DNA from: Burkholderiales bacterium
GTDB lineage: Bacteria > Pseudomonadota > Gammaproteobacteria > Burkholderiales > Nitrosomonadaceae
Reading direction: 5' to 3'
Length of the DNA stretch: 64,000 nt
NCBI GenBank assembly: GCA_015075225.1
Contig: JABTUQ010000002.1
Coordinates: 186,001 to 250,000 of the forward strand
The notes under the pieces are model-generated. The model saw only the letters and a program-made list of their open reading frames with translations, ran no database searches and was not told the DNA's origin. Of the stretch, positions 41,285-50,773 are shown piece by piece (positions within the stretch are counted from its first letter, which is position 1; every line of letters begins with the position of its first letter). Position numbers and translations under genes: made by a program.

Positions 41285-42867
41285 GATTTTTCTACCTGGA
41301 AAGCCTGCTGAAATTCATTTGCCAGTATTTTGCGGTCGATTTTGCCATTCGGGTTACGGGGCAGGCTGGTTTGCCTTAGTTCGATCAGACCAGGCTGCAT
41401 AAACGCGGGCAGGTGCTGCTTGCAGGCGGCTTGCAACATGGCCTGATCAAGCCCGGTTCCGATTCTGGGAACAGCTACAACCACAATTGCCTGGCCAAGT
41501 GTGGGATGGGGCACGCCAAAGGCAGCAGTTTCAGCTACCTGTTCGGTGGCGTAAATTACTTCCTCTACTTCGGTTGGGCTGACGCGATAACCGGAGGTTT
41601 TGATCATGTCGTCACGCCGGCCAATAAAATACAGATAGCCTTCGTCATCCATGCGCACTGTATCGCCCGACCAGACAGCCAGCTCGGGAATCATCAGCCC
41701 GGATTGTCTCGGGGCAAGCGGCCGGAAGCAGGCGGCAGTTTTGTCAGGATCGTTCCAATAACCCAGTGATACAAGCGGGCCACGATGTACCAGTTCACCC
41801 GGTTCACCCGGCGCACAATGAGAACCATCCTCGCGCAATACCATGACTTCAGCGCCCGGGATGGCTTTGCCCATCGAATCCGGTCGCTTGTCTACTTCCC
41901 CGGGTGGCAGATAGGTCGAACGGAAAGCTTCGGTCAGTCCGTACATCAGAAAAATCTGGGTGTTGGGCAGTGCTGCGCGCAAGCTTGCCAGCGTGGAGCG
42001 GGGCATGGCACCACCTGAATTGGTGATGTAGCGCAGGCTTTGTGTGTCTTTCCAGTCCAGTTGAGCCAGCTGGGCCCACAATGGCGGTACCGCTGCCAGA
42101 CCGGTTACCTGTTCGCGCCGGATGGTGGAGAGAATATCGCGCGGCAACAGATAATTCATCAGGATGGCGGTGGCGCCGGTATAAAACGCGGTATTCAGTT
42201 GATTCAAACCGTAGTCGAAGCTGAGCGGCAACACAGCCAGTATCCGGTCATCTGTCTGGTTATCCAGATATTTGGCAACACTCATGGCACCCGTTACCAG
42301 ATTGCGATGGGAGAGCACCACTCCCTTGGGTTTGCCGGTACTGCCAGAAGTATAGAGAATTGCCGCCATGTCGCTGTCTATGCAGCGTGGCAGCCGGTTT
42401 TTATGATCCGGAGAGGATTGTATTTGCTGCCACGAGACGATATTTAACCCGGGAGGCGGTGTTTCCTGCCGTTCATCCACCAGAATGACAGTATGCAGAT
42501 CATGGCATTGGGCTAATGCCGGTTCGAGCAACTTGAACCTTTCGACTGAAGTGACCAGTACCCTGACGTTGCAATCTTTGAGGATATAGGCCACCTGTTC
42601 GGCCTTGAGCAACGGATTGACGGGGACAAATACACCTCCCGCAGCGGAGGCGCCAAACAGTGCGATTACCGTTTCCAGCCGTTTTTCGAGATAGACAGCC
42701 AATCGTTCTCCACGATCCAGCCCGAGCGTATGCAGATAACTGGCCGTGGATTGCACGGCTTCGGACAATGCAGCGTAGGAAAGATGTTGCTTCCGGTCGA
42801 TCAGGGCGATGGCATCAGGATTTCGGATGGCTGATTGATAAATCAGCTCGGGATAGAGATGAAGCAT
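41281..42867 (-). CDS. AMP-forming acyl-CoA ligase, exosortase A-associated
   Basis: ANL-superfamily adenylating enzyme of 528 residues. The core motif ILYTSGSTGKPKGV is at about residue 172, the A5 region is MYGLTEAFRSTYLPPG, and the C-terminal lysine motif is RNPNGKIDRKIL. It would activate an acid as an adenylate and transfer it to CoA or to the acyl carrier protein encoded at 55.9 kb. Canonical exosortase-A loci pair it with the decarboxylase, as here (4-bp overlap). Substrate unknown. Confidence 0.9.
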   Translation of the reverse strand: MLHLYPELIYQSAIRNPDAIALIDRKQHLSYAALSEAVQSTASYLHTLGLDRGERLAVYLEKRLETVIALFGASAAGGVFVPVNPLLKAEQVAYILKDCNVRVLVTSVERFKLLEPALAQCHDLHTVILVDERQETPPPGLNIVSWQQIQSSPDHKNRLPRCIDSDMAAILYTSGSTGKPKGVVLSHRNLVTGAMSVAKYLDNQTDDRILAVLPLSFDYGLNQLNTAFYTGATAILMNYLLPRDILSTIRREQVTGLAAVPPLWAQLAQLDWKDTQSLRYITNSGGAMPRSTLASLRAALPNTQIFLMYGLTEAFRSTYLPPGEVDKRPDSMGKAIPGAEVMVLREDGSHCAPGEPGELVHRGPLVSLGYWNDPDKTAACFRPLAPRQSGLMIPELAVWSGDTVRMDDEGYLYFIGRRDDMIKTSGYRVSPTEVEEVIYATEQVAETAAFGVPHPTLGQAIVVVAVPRIGTGLDQAMLQAACKQHLPAFMQPGLIELRQTSLPRNPNGKIDRKILANEFQQAFQVEKS

Positions 42868-42909
42868 TGATCAGTATGTAAGAGTCATAAAGTGTCCTGA
42901 TTTTACAAT

Positions 42910-44268
42910 CTATTTGAGTCCGTGACGATTCATCAGGTCATACATGGTCGGCCGGGTGACCCCCAGCAGTTCGGCAGCCTTTGCGATATTGCCATCAACC
43001 CGTGCCAGTACTTTGATAATCGTTTCACGCTCGGCCTTGTCTCTGGCTTCACGCAGGGTGATGGGCTCGGAGGAATCAATATTGGATCGTAGTCCAAGAT
43101 CGGCCGCCGTGATCTGCATTCCTTCTGCCATGATGACGGCACGCTTGATGCAGTTTTCGATTTCGCGCACGTTGCCGGGCCAGGGATGACTGCCAATAGC
43201 ATCCAGTGCATCCTGACTGAAATTGAGCGTCTGGCGTTTTTCCTTTGCCCGGAACAGGTTCTTGAAATGGTGGGCAAGCAGGACGGCGTCGCCAATACGA
43301 TCCCTCAGCGCCGGGATTTGAATGCTGATTTCACACAGGCGGTAATATAAATCCTCGCGGAAAGTACCGGCCTCGATCATTTTTTTCAGATCCTGATGCG
43401 TGGCACAGACGATTCGCACATCGACAGGAATTAATTCCCTGCCCCCGATGCGTTCGATGATGCGTTCCTGCAGGAATCTCAGCAATTTGGCCTGTAATGA
43501 CAGTGGTAAATCACCAATTTCATCCAGGAAAAACGTACCTCCCTGTGCCAGTTCGATTTTGCCTGGTGTTTGTTTGATTGCCCCGGAAAAGGCACCTTTT
43601 TCATAACCAAATAATTCTGCTTCCAGCAAAGGTTCGGGAATGGCTGCGCAGTTGACTGCAATCATGCGCTTGTTACTCCGGCTGCTGAGCTGATGCAGCG
43701 CTTTTGCCAGTACTTCCTTCCCGGTTCCACTTTCACCCAGCAGGGTAACTGCAACATCAGCAGAGGCGATTCGCCTGATTTGCTGGCTTATTTTGACCAT
43801 GCCGGGATCACTAGTAATGAGTCCGGGGATGGCTGTATCCGAAGAAGATTTCAATAATTCACGATTTTCACGCTGCAACCGGTGCAAGTAAAAGGCCCGA
43901 TCCACAATCAGACTGAGTACGCCAGCATCAAGCGGCTTCTGGTGGAAATCATACGCACCCATATTGATCGCTTTCAGTGCATTCTCATGATTCTGATTGC
44001 CGGTTAGTACAATGACCTTGGTATCCGGTGCCTCAGCAAGAATTTGCTGTAGGGTTGCCAGTCCCTCGGTTGCACCATCAGGATCGGGCGGCAATCCCAG
44101 GTCCATGGTAACGACTGCAGGCTCATGCCGACGGATTTGGGCAAGTGCGCTTTCGCGATCAGATGCAACAGCCACGTTGCAATCATCAAAGCTCCAGCGT
44201 AACTGTTTCTGGAGCCCGGGATCATCTTCTATTACGAGCAGTTTCTTTTGTGTCGGATTTGCATTCAT
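42910..44268 (-). CDS. prsR: PEP-CTERM-box response regulator, sigma-54 activator
   Basis: NtrC-type regulator of exosortase/PEP-CTERM genes. From ATG 44268 it has 452 residues: receiver domain (LLVIEDDPG; phospho-Asp about 55 in VVTMDLGLPPD), AAA+ domain with GESGTGKEVLAKAL, the sigma-54 contact loop as GAFSGA (consensus GAFTGA) near 225, and a Fis-type helix-turn-helix (NIAKAAELLGVTRPTMYDLM). The usual partner kinase PrsK is not next to it in this window. It is the first gene of the minus-strand exosortase-associated run, 42 bp before the ligase. Confidence 0.92.
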   Translation of the reverse strand: MNANPTQKKLLVIEDDPGLQKQLRWSFDDCNVAVASDRESALAQIRRHEPAVVTMDLGLPPDPDGATEGLATLQQILAEAPDTKVIVLTGNQNHENALKAINMGAYDFHQKPLDAGVLSLIVDRAFYLHRLQRENRELLKSSSDTAIPGLITSDPGMVKISQQIRRIASADVAVTLLGESGTGKEVLAKALHQLSSRSNKRMIAVNCAAIPEPLLEAELFGYEKGAFSGAIKQTPGKIELAQGGTFFLDEIGDLPLSLQAKLLRFLQERIIERIGGRELIPVDVRIVCATHQDLKKMIEAGTFREDLYYRLCEISIQIPALRDRIGDAVLLAHHFKNLFRAKEKRQTLNFSQDALDAIGSHPWPGNVREIENCIKRAVIMAEGMQITAADLGLRSNIDSSEPITLREARDKAERETIIKVLARVDGNIAKAAELLGVTRPTMYDLMNRHGLK

Positions 44269-44441
44269 GTCTTCGCGGCTCAATCAAGCGTTATCAAGTG
44301 TAAATTTTATCGACACATTTTTGGGAATATTAAGTAAAACATGGCCAGTCTGGAAGACGACAGGGATTGATACCTGATTTGTCATACCCTGGTGGGTTGC
44401 CAGCAGACGGCCGGGACATGGCATTGCTGTTTAATTACACG

Positions 44442-46817
44442 TTATTGAATGGTTTCAGCCGGGTGGAGATATAACATTTGCTGTGTTGCGCCCGGCAGGA
44501 ATGGCACATGCTTTCCGGTTACCCAGTCGGCATGCCCGCTACCGTAATAGGGGGAGAGCGGGTGTCCGCTCTGACCACCGGGCATTTCGAAATAACCCTT
44601 GTCTTCTTCTCCGGGAGCGACGACAAAACGCAGCGATGCGCCGAAATTCGGTGCTTGCACACGCGGCATGTGGTGATCACCCGGCAGCGGGTCGGATGGC
44701 ATGTTCAGCCAGGTTGCTATCCAGGCTGGCAGCGCGCGGCTGACAGGATGCCGGATATCGGCCGTGTTTTCCTCTCCCCAGGTACGGGCGGCCAATCCAC
44801 CGGGCTGGGCCTGCATCTGTTCTGCAATCCGGTTGGCACGGGCGGCAAGCATGCTATTCCAGTCTGTGTCACTGGCGGGTAACAAATGAAGTGGACGCTG
44901 CTCAAGTAGTTGCCATATCGCATGTTCCGCCTGGCTGAGACGCGGCATCTCGAATTCGGGGTAATCTTGCTTTACTTTGGCAATAAAGCCGCCGAGCAGA
45001 TGTTTCATGACTTCAAGACGGAAGTTGCGCACGATCCGGTAGGCAACCGACTGCACGGAAGCATGGTCATCCCAGTCGGATAAGGCTTGTTGTATTTCAT
45101 TGCGCCGTGGCGAAGCGGGTGACGTTTGCAATGTTTCATCCAGCAACTGCTTCCAGCGAGTGAGCAGGAGCGCTCGGTTATCCAGCTGAATGGCCTGCAG
45201 GTCAGAAGGGGAAAAATGGTTGCGTGTATATAACCCATCGCGGATCTGGCGAGCCCGGGCGCCAAGTTCATAACCGCCATCTCCCAGTTTCTGCAGCAAA
45301 TCACCATCAATCATTCTTGAATTGCCATTCCAAAGACGCCCTTCCGGCGGATTGATGACTAGCGGGTAATCAGCCGGTGCAAGCCAGCCATTCCATCCTG
45401 CGGATTCACGGCTCCAGTCCACAGGCAGGGCTGGATCATAGTTACCGGTGCGTTGCGGAATACGGCCGGCAATGGTCCAAGCAATATCACCATTCCTGCT
45501 TCCGGCAATGAAATTCTGCGCTGGAATACCCATATTGCGCGCAATATCCACCGCCTTTTCCAGGCTGTCCGCCTGTTCCAGTCCGATAAGGTCAAAATTG
45601 ATCGCGCCGGACTGATATGCCGCCCATATCAGCGCCAGGGGTGTGCCATCAAAATCCCGCGCCAGTATGGGACCCCACTCGGTTTCGCGGATAACGAGAA
45701 TTTCATCAGGAACATCGCGCACATGCAGGGTTTCATGCCACGTTTTCACCGCTTTCCATTCGCCGTGATTTTGATAGCGATCAGGATTTTCTGGATCAAG
45801 CTTCACCCTGACCCAATCGGCAAAATCACCATAAGCATTGGTAAACCCCCAGGCAAGGTGGCGATTGGAGCCCGCAACAATGGCTGGTGTACCGGGGAGG
45901 CTGATTCCGGTCACATCAATTTTCTGGCTGATATGGCTGGGGTCCGGATAAATTAGTCTGGTACGAAACCAGAGATTGGGGGCTTGCAGGGTCAGATGCA
46001 TGTCATTGGCCACCAGCGCGCTGCCACCAGTCAGCATGCCTGCCACGGCAAATCCGTTGCTGCCAACTGCAGGAGATTCCTGAAAGCTGTTATCGGCCAC
46101 AATCTGATTGCCAGAAGCGTGCAAATCCAGCTCGGCAGCAGGTGGGAAAGGCGGCCATGCAGACGTGCTGCCATCCAGCGGGGTATCCCATTCACCTCCG
46201 GCTGCAGTCAGGAAACGGTAGGCAGACGCCGGCAATGCAGCATGCATCGTGGATAAACCCAGCTCGCGATCAATGCTGTTTTCCTGCAGCGTCATATACA
46301 TGGCGAATACGATCAACAGACTGTCTTCGCTTTGCCACGGGCGCGGAGTGGTTTGTGTCAGCAAATAACCAAACTGTCTGACGGCAAGATGATCCAGCCC
46401 GGAGTTGACACCGTCGCGATAAGCTTCGATCAAATGCAGCTGATCTTGCGGCAGTGTTTGCAGTGCGATCTGGGCACGGGCACGCAGGCGATGCATTCGC
46501 GCCTTGCGATCGATGGGTAGTGCGGCTGCGCCAAATAATTCGGCTAATTCACCGGCAGCCTTGCGCCGCATCAGATCCATTTCGAGGAAACGTTCCTGTG
46601 CATGGATAAAACCTAGGCCGCGCGCCAGATCCAGCCTGTTTCCGGCATTCAGTGTCACGGTGCCGAGTGCATCCCGTTCAACAGACACGGTTTCGATCAG
46701 GCCTGGAACAGCTCTTTCGCCTTCATAGACAGGCAAACTGGCTTTGAGTAGCAACCAGGCAGTGGCCAGGATAATCGCCGAGAATATAAACAGAAATAAC
46801 AGGGATTTGCGCAACAT
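44442..46817 (-). CDS. Penicillin acylase family protein
   Basis: Ntn-hydrolase of 791 residues, probably periplasmic or membrane-anchored through its N-terminal hydrophobic segment (about 5-27). The alpha domain precedes the self-cleavage site at Ser253 (GSNGFAV), which becomes the beta-chain nucleophile; NRHLAWGFTNAYGDFADWV follows. Family members hydrolyse penicillin or N-acyl homoserine lactones; PvdQ-like activity is possible but not shown. It is adjacent to the exosortase-associated cluster on the same strand, separated by about 170 bp from prsR. Confidence 0.9.
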   Translation of the reverse strand: MLRKSLLFLFIFSAIILATAWLLLKASLPVYEGERAVPGLIETVSVERDALGTVTLNAGNRLDLARGLGFIHAQERFLEMDLMRRKAAGELAELFGAAALPIDRKARMHRLRARAQIALQTLPQDQLHLIEAYRDGVNSGLDHLAVRQFGYLLTQTTPRPWQSEDSLLIVFAMYMTLQENSIDRELGLSTMHAALPASAYRFLTAAGGEWDTPLDGSTSAWPPFPPAAELDLHASGNQIVADNSFQESPAVGSNGFAVAGMLTGGSALVANDMHLTLQAPNLWFRTRLIYPDPSHISQKIDVTGISLPGTPAIVAGSNRHLAWGFTNAYGDFADWVRVKLDPENPDRYQNHGEWKAVKTWHETLHVRDVPDEILVIRETEWGPILARDFDGTPLALIWAAYQSGAINFDLIGLEQADSLEKAVDIARNMGIPAQNFIAGSRNGDIAWTIAGRIPQRTGNYDPALPVDWSRESAGWNGWLAPADYPLVINPPEGRLWNGNSRMIDGDLLQKLGDGGYELGARARQIRDGLYTRNHFSPSDLQAIQLDNRALLLTRWKQLLDETLQTSPASPRRNEIQQALSDWDDHASVQSVAYRIVRNFRLEVMKHLLGGFIAKVKQDYPEFEMPRLSQAEHAIWQLLEQRPLHLLPASDTDWNSMLAARANRIAEQMQAQPGGLAARTWGEENTADIRHPVSRALPAWIATWLNMPSDPLPGDHHMPRVQAPNFGASLRFVVAPGEEDKGYFEMPGGQSGHPLSPYYGSGHADWVTGKHVPFLPGATQQMLYLHPAETIQ

Positions 46818-46921
46818 ATCTGTGTCTATCTTTCAAAGAAGGATTTATCTGGATTGTCCCAAAGAGGACAATTATGCATATCGAAAAATGGATGAAGTGT
46901 TTGCATTTCATCAACCTTAAT

Positions 46922-47224
46922 AATTCGTCCACAATTCCTGTGGATAAGTCTGTGTGTAATCTGAGGATGAGTGAGCTAAGCTTGTCTTTTCAAATGATAT
47001 TTTAAAGGTTGCTGAAATTTTACACTAGAATTTTTTCATTAAAAACAATTGCTTATATTTATCGTTAATGCTGGGGCGGGTTTGCCGGGTTGTTAATTCT
47101 GTTGATTGCAGGATGTGGATATTTTTGTATGTGTCAAGTCGGATTTTTTATGCCGTTTGAAATATCCGGATTTTCATCTGTTTCAAAGCAGAGAGCAGTG
47201 ACAATATTCCATGTTATTTCCAGT
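46922..47224. repeat. Degenerate direct repeat, unit 1, with DnaA-box-like sites
   Basis: First of two roughly 300-bp units spaced 347-348 bp apart. It contains the palindrome TCCACA-ATTCC-TGTGGA (46928-46944); its right arm is part of TGTGGATAA at 46939-46947, the exact complement of the DnaA box TTATCCACA. A one-mismatch box, TGTGGATAT, lies at 47114-47122. AT-rich, no gene seen. Confidence 0.8.
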
Positions 47225-47268
47225 TTGCAGTTTTCCAGGCAAGGATATTTGCATTCCAGACACATCAT

Positions 47269-47572
47269 TATTTGTCCACAATTCCTGTGGATAAGTTTGT
47301 GTACAATTTGAGGATGAATCACCTAAGGTTGTCTTTTCAAACGGCATTTTCAAGACTGCTGAAATTTTGAACACATATTTTATTGTTAAAAAACAGATGG
47401 TTATGATGAGAATCAATGCTGGCGTGGATTTGCCGGGTTGCCAGTTTTATTGATGACAAGATGTGGATATTTTAGTGTGTGTCAAGCCCGATTTTTTATG
47501 CTGATTGAAAAATCCGGATTTTTATCTGCATCAAAGTAACGATCAACCATGATTTTTCATGTTATTTCCGAT
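47269..47572. repeat. Degenerate direct repeat, unit 2, with DnaA-box-like sites
   Basis: Second unit, roughly three-quarters identical to unit 1 by eye. The same palindrome occurs at 47275-47291, with TGTGGATAA at 47286-47294 and TGTGGATAT at 47462-47470. The two units fill nearly the whole 790-bp gap between the penicillin acylase gene (minus) and the uracil-DNA glycosylase gene (plus). Confidence 0.8.
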
Positions 47573-47609
47573 TTCTGGATGGGTGGAAAATACTTTTGCG
47601 AGTAATTGA

Positions 47610-48215
47610 ATGAGTGCGGACGACTTTACATCCCTGATCAGTCAGGTTCGTCAATGTACTTTGTGCGCTGAACATTTGCCGCTGGGTCCAAGGCCGGTAT
47701 TTCAGCTGCATGAAACGGCCCATATTTTGATTGCCAGCCAGGCACCGGGCAGGCGGGTGCACGAAACCGGGCTTCCGTTCAATGATCCCAGCGGGGATCG
47801 TTTGCGCGATTGGCTGAATATGTCGCGTGACATATTTTATGATCCGCACCGGATTGCAATTTTACCCATGGGGTTGTGTTTTCCGGGAACGGGCAAATCT
47901 GGTGACTTGCCACCCCGGCCAGAGTGCGCACCTGCATGGCGATCGGAACTGCTGTCACACCTGAAAAACATTGAATTGACTTTGCTGGTAGGCCAGTACG
48001 CCCAAATTTATTATCTTGCCCGGCAGGATGGAAAACCAGCTGCAACGCTTACCGAGAACGTTCAATCCTGGCGAAAATTCTGGCCCGGCATCGTGCCGCT
48101 TCCTCACCCCAGCCCACGTAATAACCTCTGGCTGAAACGCAATCCATGGTTTGAGGAAGAAGTCATTCCAGCCTTGCGGGAGAGAGTAGCTGTGATTCTG
48201 AACCAGACAGCCTGA
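47610..48215 (+). CDS. Uracil-DNA glycosylase family protein
   Basis: A 201-residue member of the uracil-DNA glycosylase superfamily (family 4-like relatives), which remove damaged or misplaced bases. The motif IASQAPGRRVHETGLPFNDP (about residues 32-51) and the C-terminal PLPHPSPRN support the fold. Cysteines typical of iron-sulfur family 4 enzymes are only partly present (CTLCAE near 16), so activity on uracil is not certain. Confidence 0.82.
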   Translation: MSADDFTSLISQVRQCTLCAEHLPLGPRPVFQLHETAHILIASQAPGRRVHETGLPFNDPSGDRLRDWLNMSRDIFYDPHRIAILPMGLCFPGTGKSGDLPPRPECAPAWRSELLSHLKNIELTLLVGQYAQIYYLARQDGKPAATLTENVQSWRKFWPGIVPLPHPSPRNNLWLKRNPWFEEEVIPALRERVAVILNQTA

Positions 48216-48222
48216 TGTTGAT

Positions 48223-48260
48223 GGGCATAATGCTTTCCTTGAATTTGGAATATTATGCCC
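48223..48260. terminator. Possible transcript-end hairpin between UDG-like gene and uvrC
   Basis: GGGCATAAT (48223-48231) pairs with ATTATGCCC (48252-48260), extended inside by TTCC/GGAA. It lies in a convergent gap; there is no T run, so intrinsic termination is uncertain. Confidence 0.45.
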
Positions 48261-48366
48261 CGGCAGATCCTACCAATAAGGGTCGGCCGGTTTCCGGTCT
48301 CTTGAACAGGATGATCACGTAACCTGCCTCTCTGTCCACTCGTATTCTGATAGACAAGCTGCCTTG

Positions 48367-50181
48367 TCAGCGTAATTCCCGGTGGATTTTTTCAGCGAGT
48401 GCGCGGCTGATGCCTTCAGTTTGCTGTAATTCCTCGATACTGGCGTTTTTTACTCCCTTGAGGCCACCGAAGCGGGTGAGCAGGCTTTGACGGCGTTTGC
48501 TGCCAATACCTGAAATCTGCTCAAGCGTTGAGATCTTGCGGGTTTTGGCGCGTTTTGCCCGATGTCCCTGGATGGCAAAGCGATGTGCTTCATCACGGAT
48601 CTGCTGGATGAGGTGCAGGGCAGGATGATCATCCGGCAGATGCAGGGCTTCTTCCTGCCAGGGGAGGATGAGTTGTTCCAGTCCGGGTTTGCGGGTTTCT
48701 CCCTTGGCCACACCCACTAGCGGAATGTCATTGAGCCCCAGTTCTATCATTACTTCAGTGGCTACCCTGAGCTGCCCCTTGCCGCCATCGATCAGGACCA
48801 GATCAGGCAGTTTGCCTTCCTCCATGGCGATTTTTGCGTAGCGCCGGTGCAGTGCATCGCGCATGGCAGCGTAGTCATCCCCGGGAGTGATGCCGGTGAT
48901 GTTGTAGCGGCGGTATTCGCCGTTGCGCATGGCGAAGCGGTCGTACACCACACAGGAGGCAATCGTGGCTTCTCCCATGGTGTGGCTGATGTCAAAGCAC
49001 TCGATGCGTGCCAGGCCGGGTAGATTCAGCGTTTCCTGCAGGGCTTGCAGCCTGTCCTCCTGGCTGGCCTGTTGAATCAGCATTTGCTGCAGGGCCAGTT
49101 GTGCATTCTCGGCTGCCATATCCAGCCATTTGCGCCGTTCTCCAGTTGGGTTGGTTATCAGAGTGACTTTATGCCCTGCCTGTTCGGATAACAGTGTTTG
49201 CAGCAGCGTGATGTGGATTTTCTGGCCGAGGATGATCAGGGGAGGGGCGCTGCGGCCGAGATAGTGCTGGGTGACGAACGCTTCCAGTACCGTGCCGATA
49301 TCCTCTGCGTGAGCGTTTTGCGGGAAGAAGGTTTTATCGCCCAGATGGCGCCCGCTACGGATCATGACCAGGTTGACGGCAATCGCATGATCATCCGTTC
49401 CGGTTGCGCAGGCAATCACGTCAGCATCCAGCGTTTTGCCGCTATCGACAAACTGTTTCTCCTGGATTTTGCGCAGCGCCTGCATCTGATCACGGAACAG
49501 GGCCGCTTGTTCATAATTCTGCTGGCTGGATGCTTCAAACATTTTCTGTTCGATGGTCTTCAGTACTTCATCCTGTTTGCCTTGCAGGAACAGGGCGGCG
49601 CTTCTGACATCCTCCTGATAGGCTTCCGGCGTGATCAGGCCGACACAAGGCCCGCTGCAGCGCTTGATCTGATAAAGCAGACAGGGCCGTGTGCGGTGAT
49701 CGAATACCGAATTTTCACAGGTGCGCAGGCGAAACACTTTTTGTAGCAGCTGGATGCTGGATTTGACCACCCCTGCATTCGGGAACGGGCCAAAATACTG
49801 ATGACGGTTATCTAGTGCGCCACGATAAAATGCAAGCCGGGGGAAAGTGTGGCCGGTCAACAGCAGATATGGATAGGACTTGTCATCCCGGAACAGGATG
49901 TTGTAACGCGGCGTCAGGCTTTTGATCAGATTGTTTTCAAGCAGCAGCGCTTCTGCCTCGGAACGGGTGACTGTGGTCTCAACTCCCGCGATCTGTGACA
50001 CCATCAACTGAATGCGTGGCGACAGGCCGGATTTCTGGAAATAGGATGAAACCCTTTTGCGCAGATCAATCGCCTTGCCGACATAAATGACATCGCCCGC
50101 CGCATTCAGCATGCGGTATACCCCTGGCTGGGCGGGCAGTGTCAGGACAAATGCTTTACCGTCGAAAGAAGAATCTGGCAA
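48367..50181 (-). CDS. uvrC: Excinuclease ABC subunit C
   Basis: Nucleotide-excision-repair endonuclease cutting both sides of a lesion. The 604-residue protein has the GIY-YIG nuclease domain (PGVYRMLNAAGDVIYVGKA near residues 19-37), the UVR UvrB-binding motif near 205-240, the RNase H-like nuclease (ECFDISHTMGEATIASCVVY) and the C-terminal helix-hairpin-helix pair (ISGIGSKRRQSLLTRFGGLK). Complete and canonical. Confidence 0.97.
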   Translation of the reverse strand: MPDSSFDGKAFVLTLPAQPGVYRMLNAAGDVIYVGKAIDLRKRVSSYFQKSGLSPRIQLMVSQIAGVETTVTRSEAEALLLENNLIKSLTPRYNILFRDDKSYPYLLLTGHTFPRLAFYRGALDNRHQYFGPFPNAGVVKSSIQLLQKVFRLRTCENSVFDHRTRPCLLYQIKRCSGPCVGLITPEAYQEDVRSAALFLQGKQDEVLKTIEQKMFEASSQQNYEQAALFRDQMQALRKIQEKQFVDSGKTLDADVIACATGTDDHAIAVNLVMIRSGRHLGDKTFFPQNAHAEDIGTVLEAFVTQHYLGRSAPPLIILGQKIHITLLQTLLSEQAGHKVTLITNPTGERRKWLDMAAENAQLALQQMLIQQASQEDRLQALQETLNLPGLARIECFDISHTMGEATIASCVVYDRFAMRNGEYRRYNITGITPGDDYAAMRDALHRRYAKIAMEEGKLPDLVLIDGGKGQLRVATEVMIELGLNDIPLVGVAKGETRKPGLEQLILPWQEEALHLPDDHPALHLIQQIRDEAHRFAIQGHRAKRAKTRKISTLEQISGIGSKRRQSLLTRFGGLKGVKNASIEELQQTEGISRALAEKIHRELR

Positions 50182-50196
50182 GGCCGAGGTGCTCCT

Positions 50197-50385
50197 TTAT
50201 TTGTCATCACCGAGCAATTGACCACCAATCGCCCAGCTTTCATGCGGCATTTCATCAAAGGCGATGTAGGTGTAGGACTTGGGTTTGTGCGCGATGCGTT
50301 CCAGCGTATCAGTGATTTCAGTAGCGATTTGCTGTTTCTGCTCGTTGGTCAGCGTACCGGCCAGCCGGATATTGACGTAAGGCAT
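50197..50385 (-). CDS. 4-oxalocrotonate tautomerase-like protein
   Basis: A 62-residue tautomerase-superfamily monomer. Pro2, which becomes the catalytic N-terminal proline after Met removal, is present in MPYVNIRLAGTLT. The substrate is unknown; many such proteins are promiscuous tautomerases. It lies 15 bp upstream of uvrC on the same strand and is probably co-transcribed with it. Confidence 0.85.
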   Translation of the reverse strand: MPYVNIRLAGTLTNEQKQQIATEITDTLERIAHKPKSYTYIAFDEMPHESWAIGGQLLGDDK

Positions 50386-50773
50386 TTTTATTCCCCTGTG
50401 AAAAAAATTTGGCGTGAGTTATAGGTGGATTAGTGAAATCGGTTCCGAGTATTTCATAAGGTACAGCGTTGTTCAAACACAGATGTGGAGTAAGGATGGG
50501 GGGCTTTGATTTCTTGTATGGAGAATGTCACACATGATCAAGCGGGGGGTGTACTTGACTAAGTGTGAATGGATTTTTTAAGGTGTTGATGTTGTATTTT
50601 TTGATATAGCCCCAGATGTCGTCATTTGCAAGAAGATAGATCAATGCAGATCGCAAAATAAAAATAAGTTGCCGGAGATGGAGGGGTAATGGTCTTTAGA
50701 ATATTGCTGAAATTGTTATGAAATCAAAGCTTCTTGGCGAATTCTCGGCTGCAAGATAATCCAGATCCAAAAA
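50386..50773. other. AT-rich intergenic region
   Basis: 388 bp between the tautomerase gene (minus) and the addA-like gene (plus). It must hold both promoters. A minus-strand frame without a good start (about 50528-50695) looks faintly coding but matches nothing I know; I do not call it. Confidence 0.5.

Noticed and set aside
50528..50695. Minus-strand frame of about 55 codons upstream of addA
   Set aside because: No ATG or GTG start, no ribosome site and no recognisable family.
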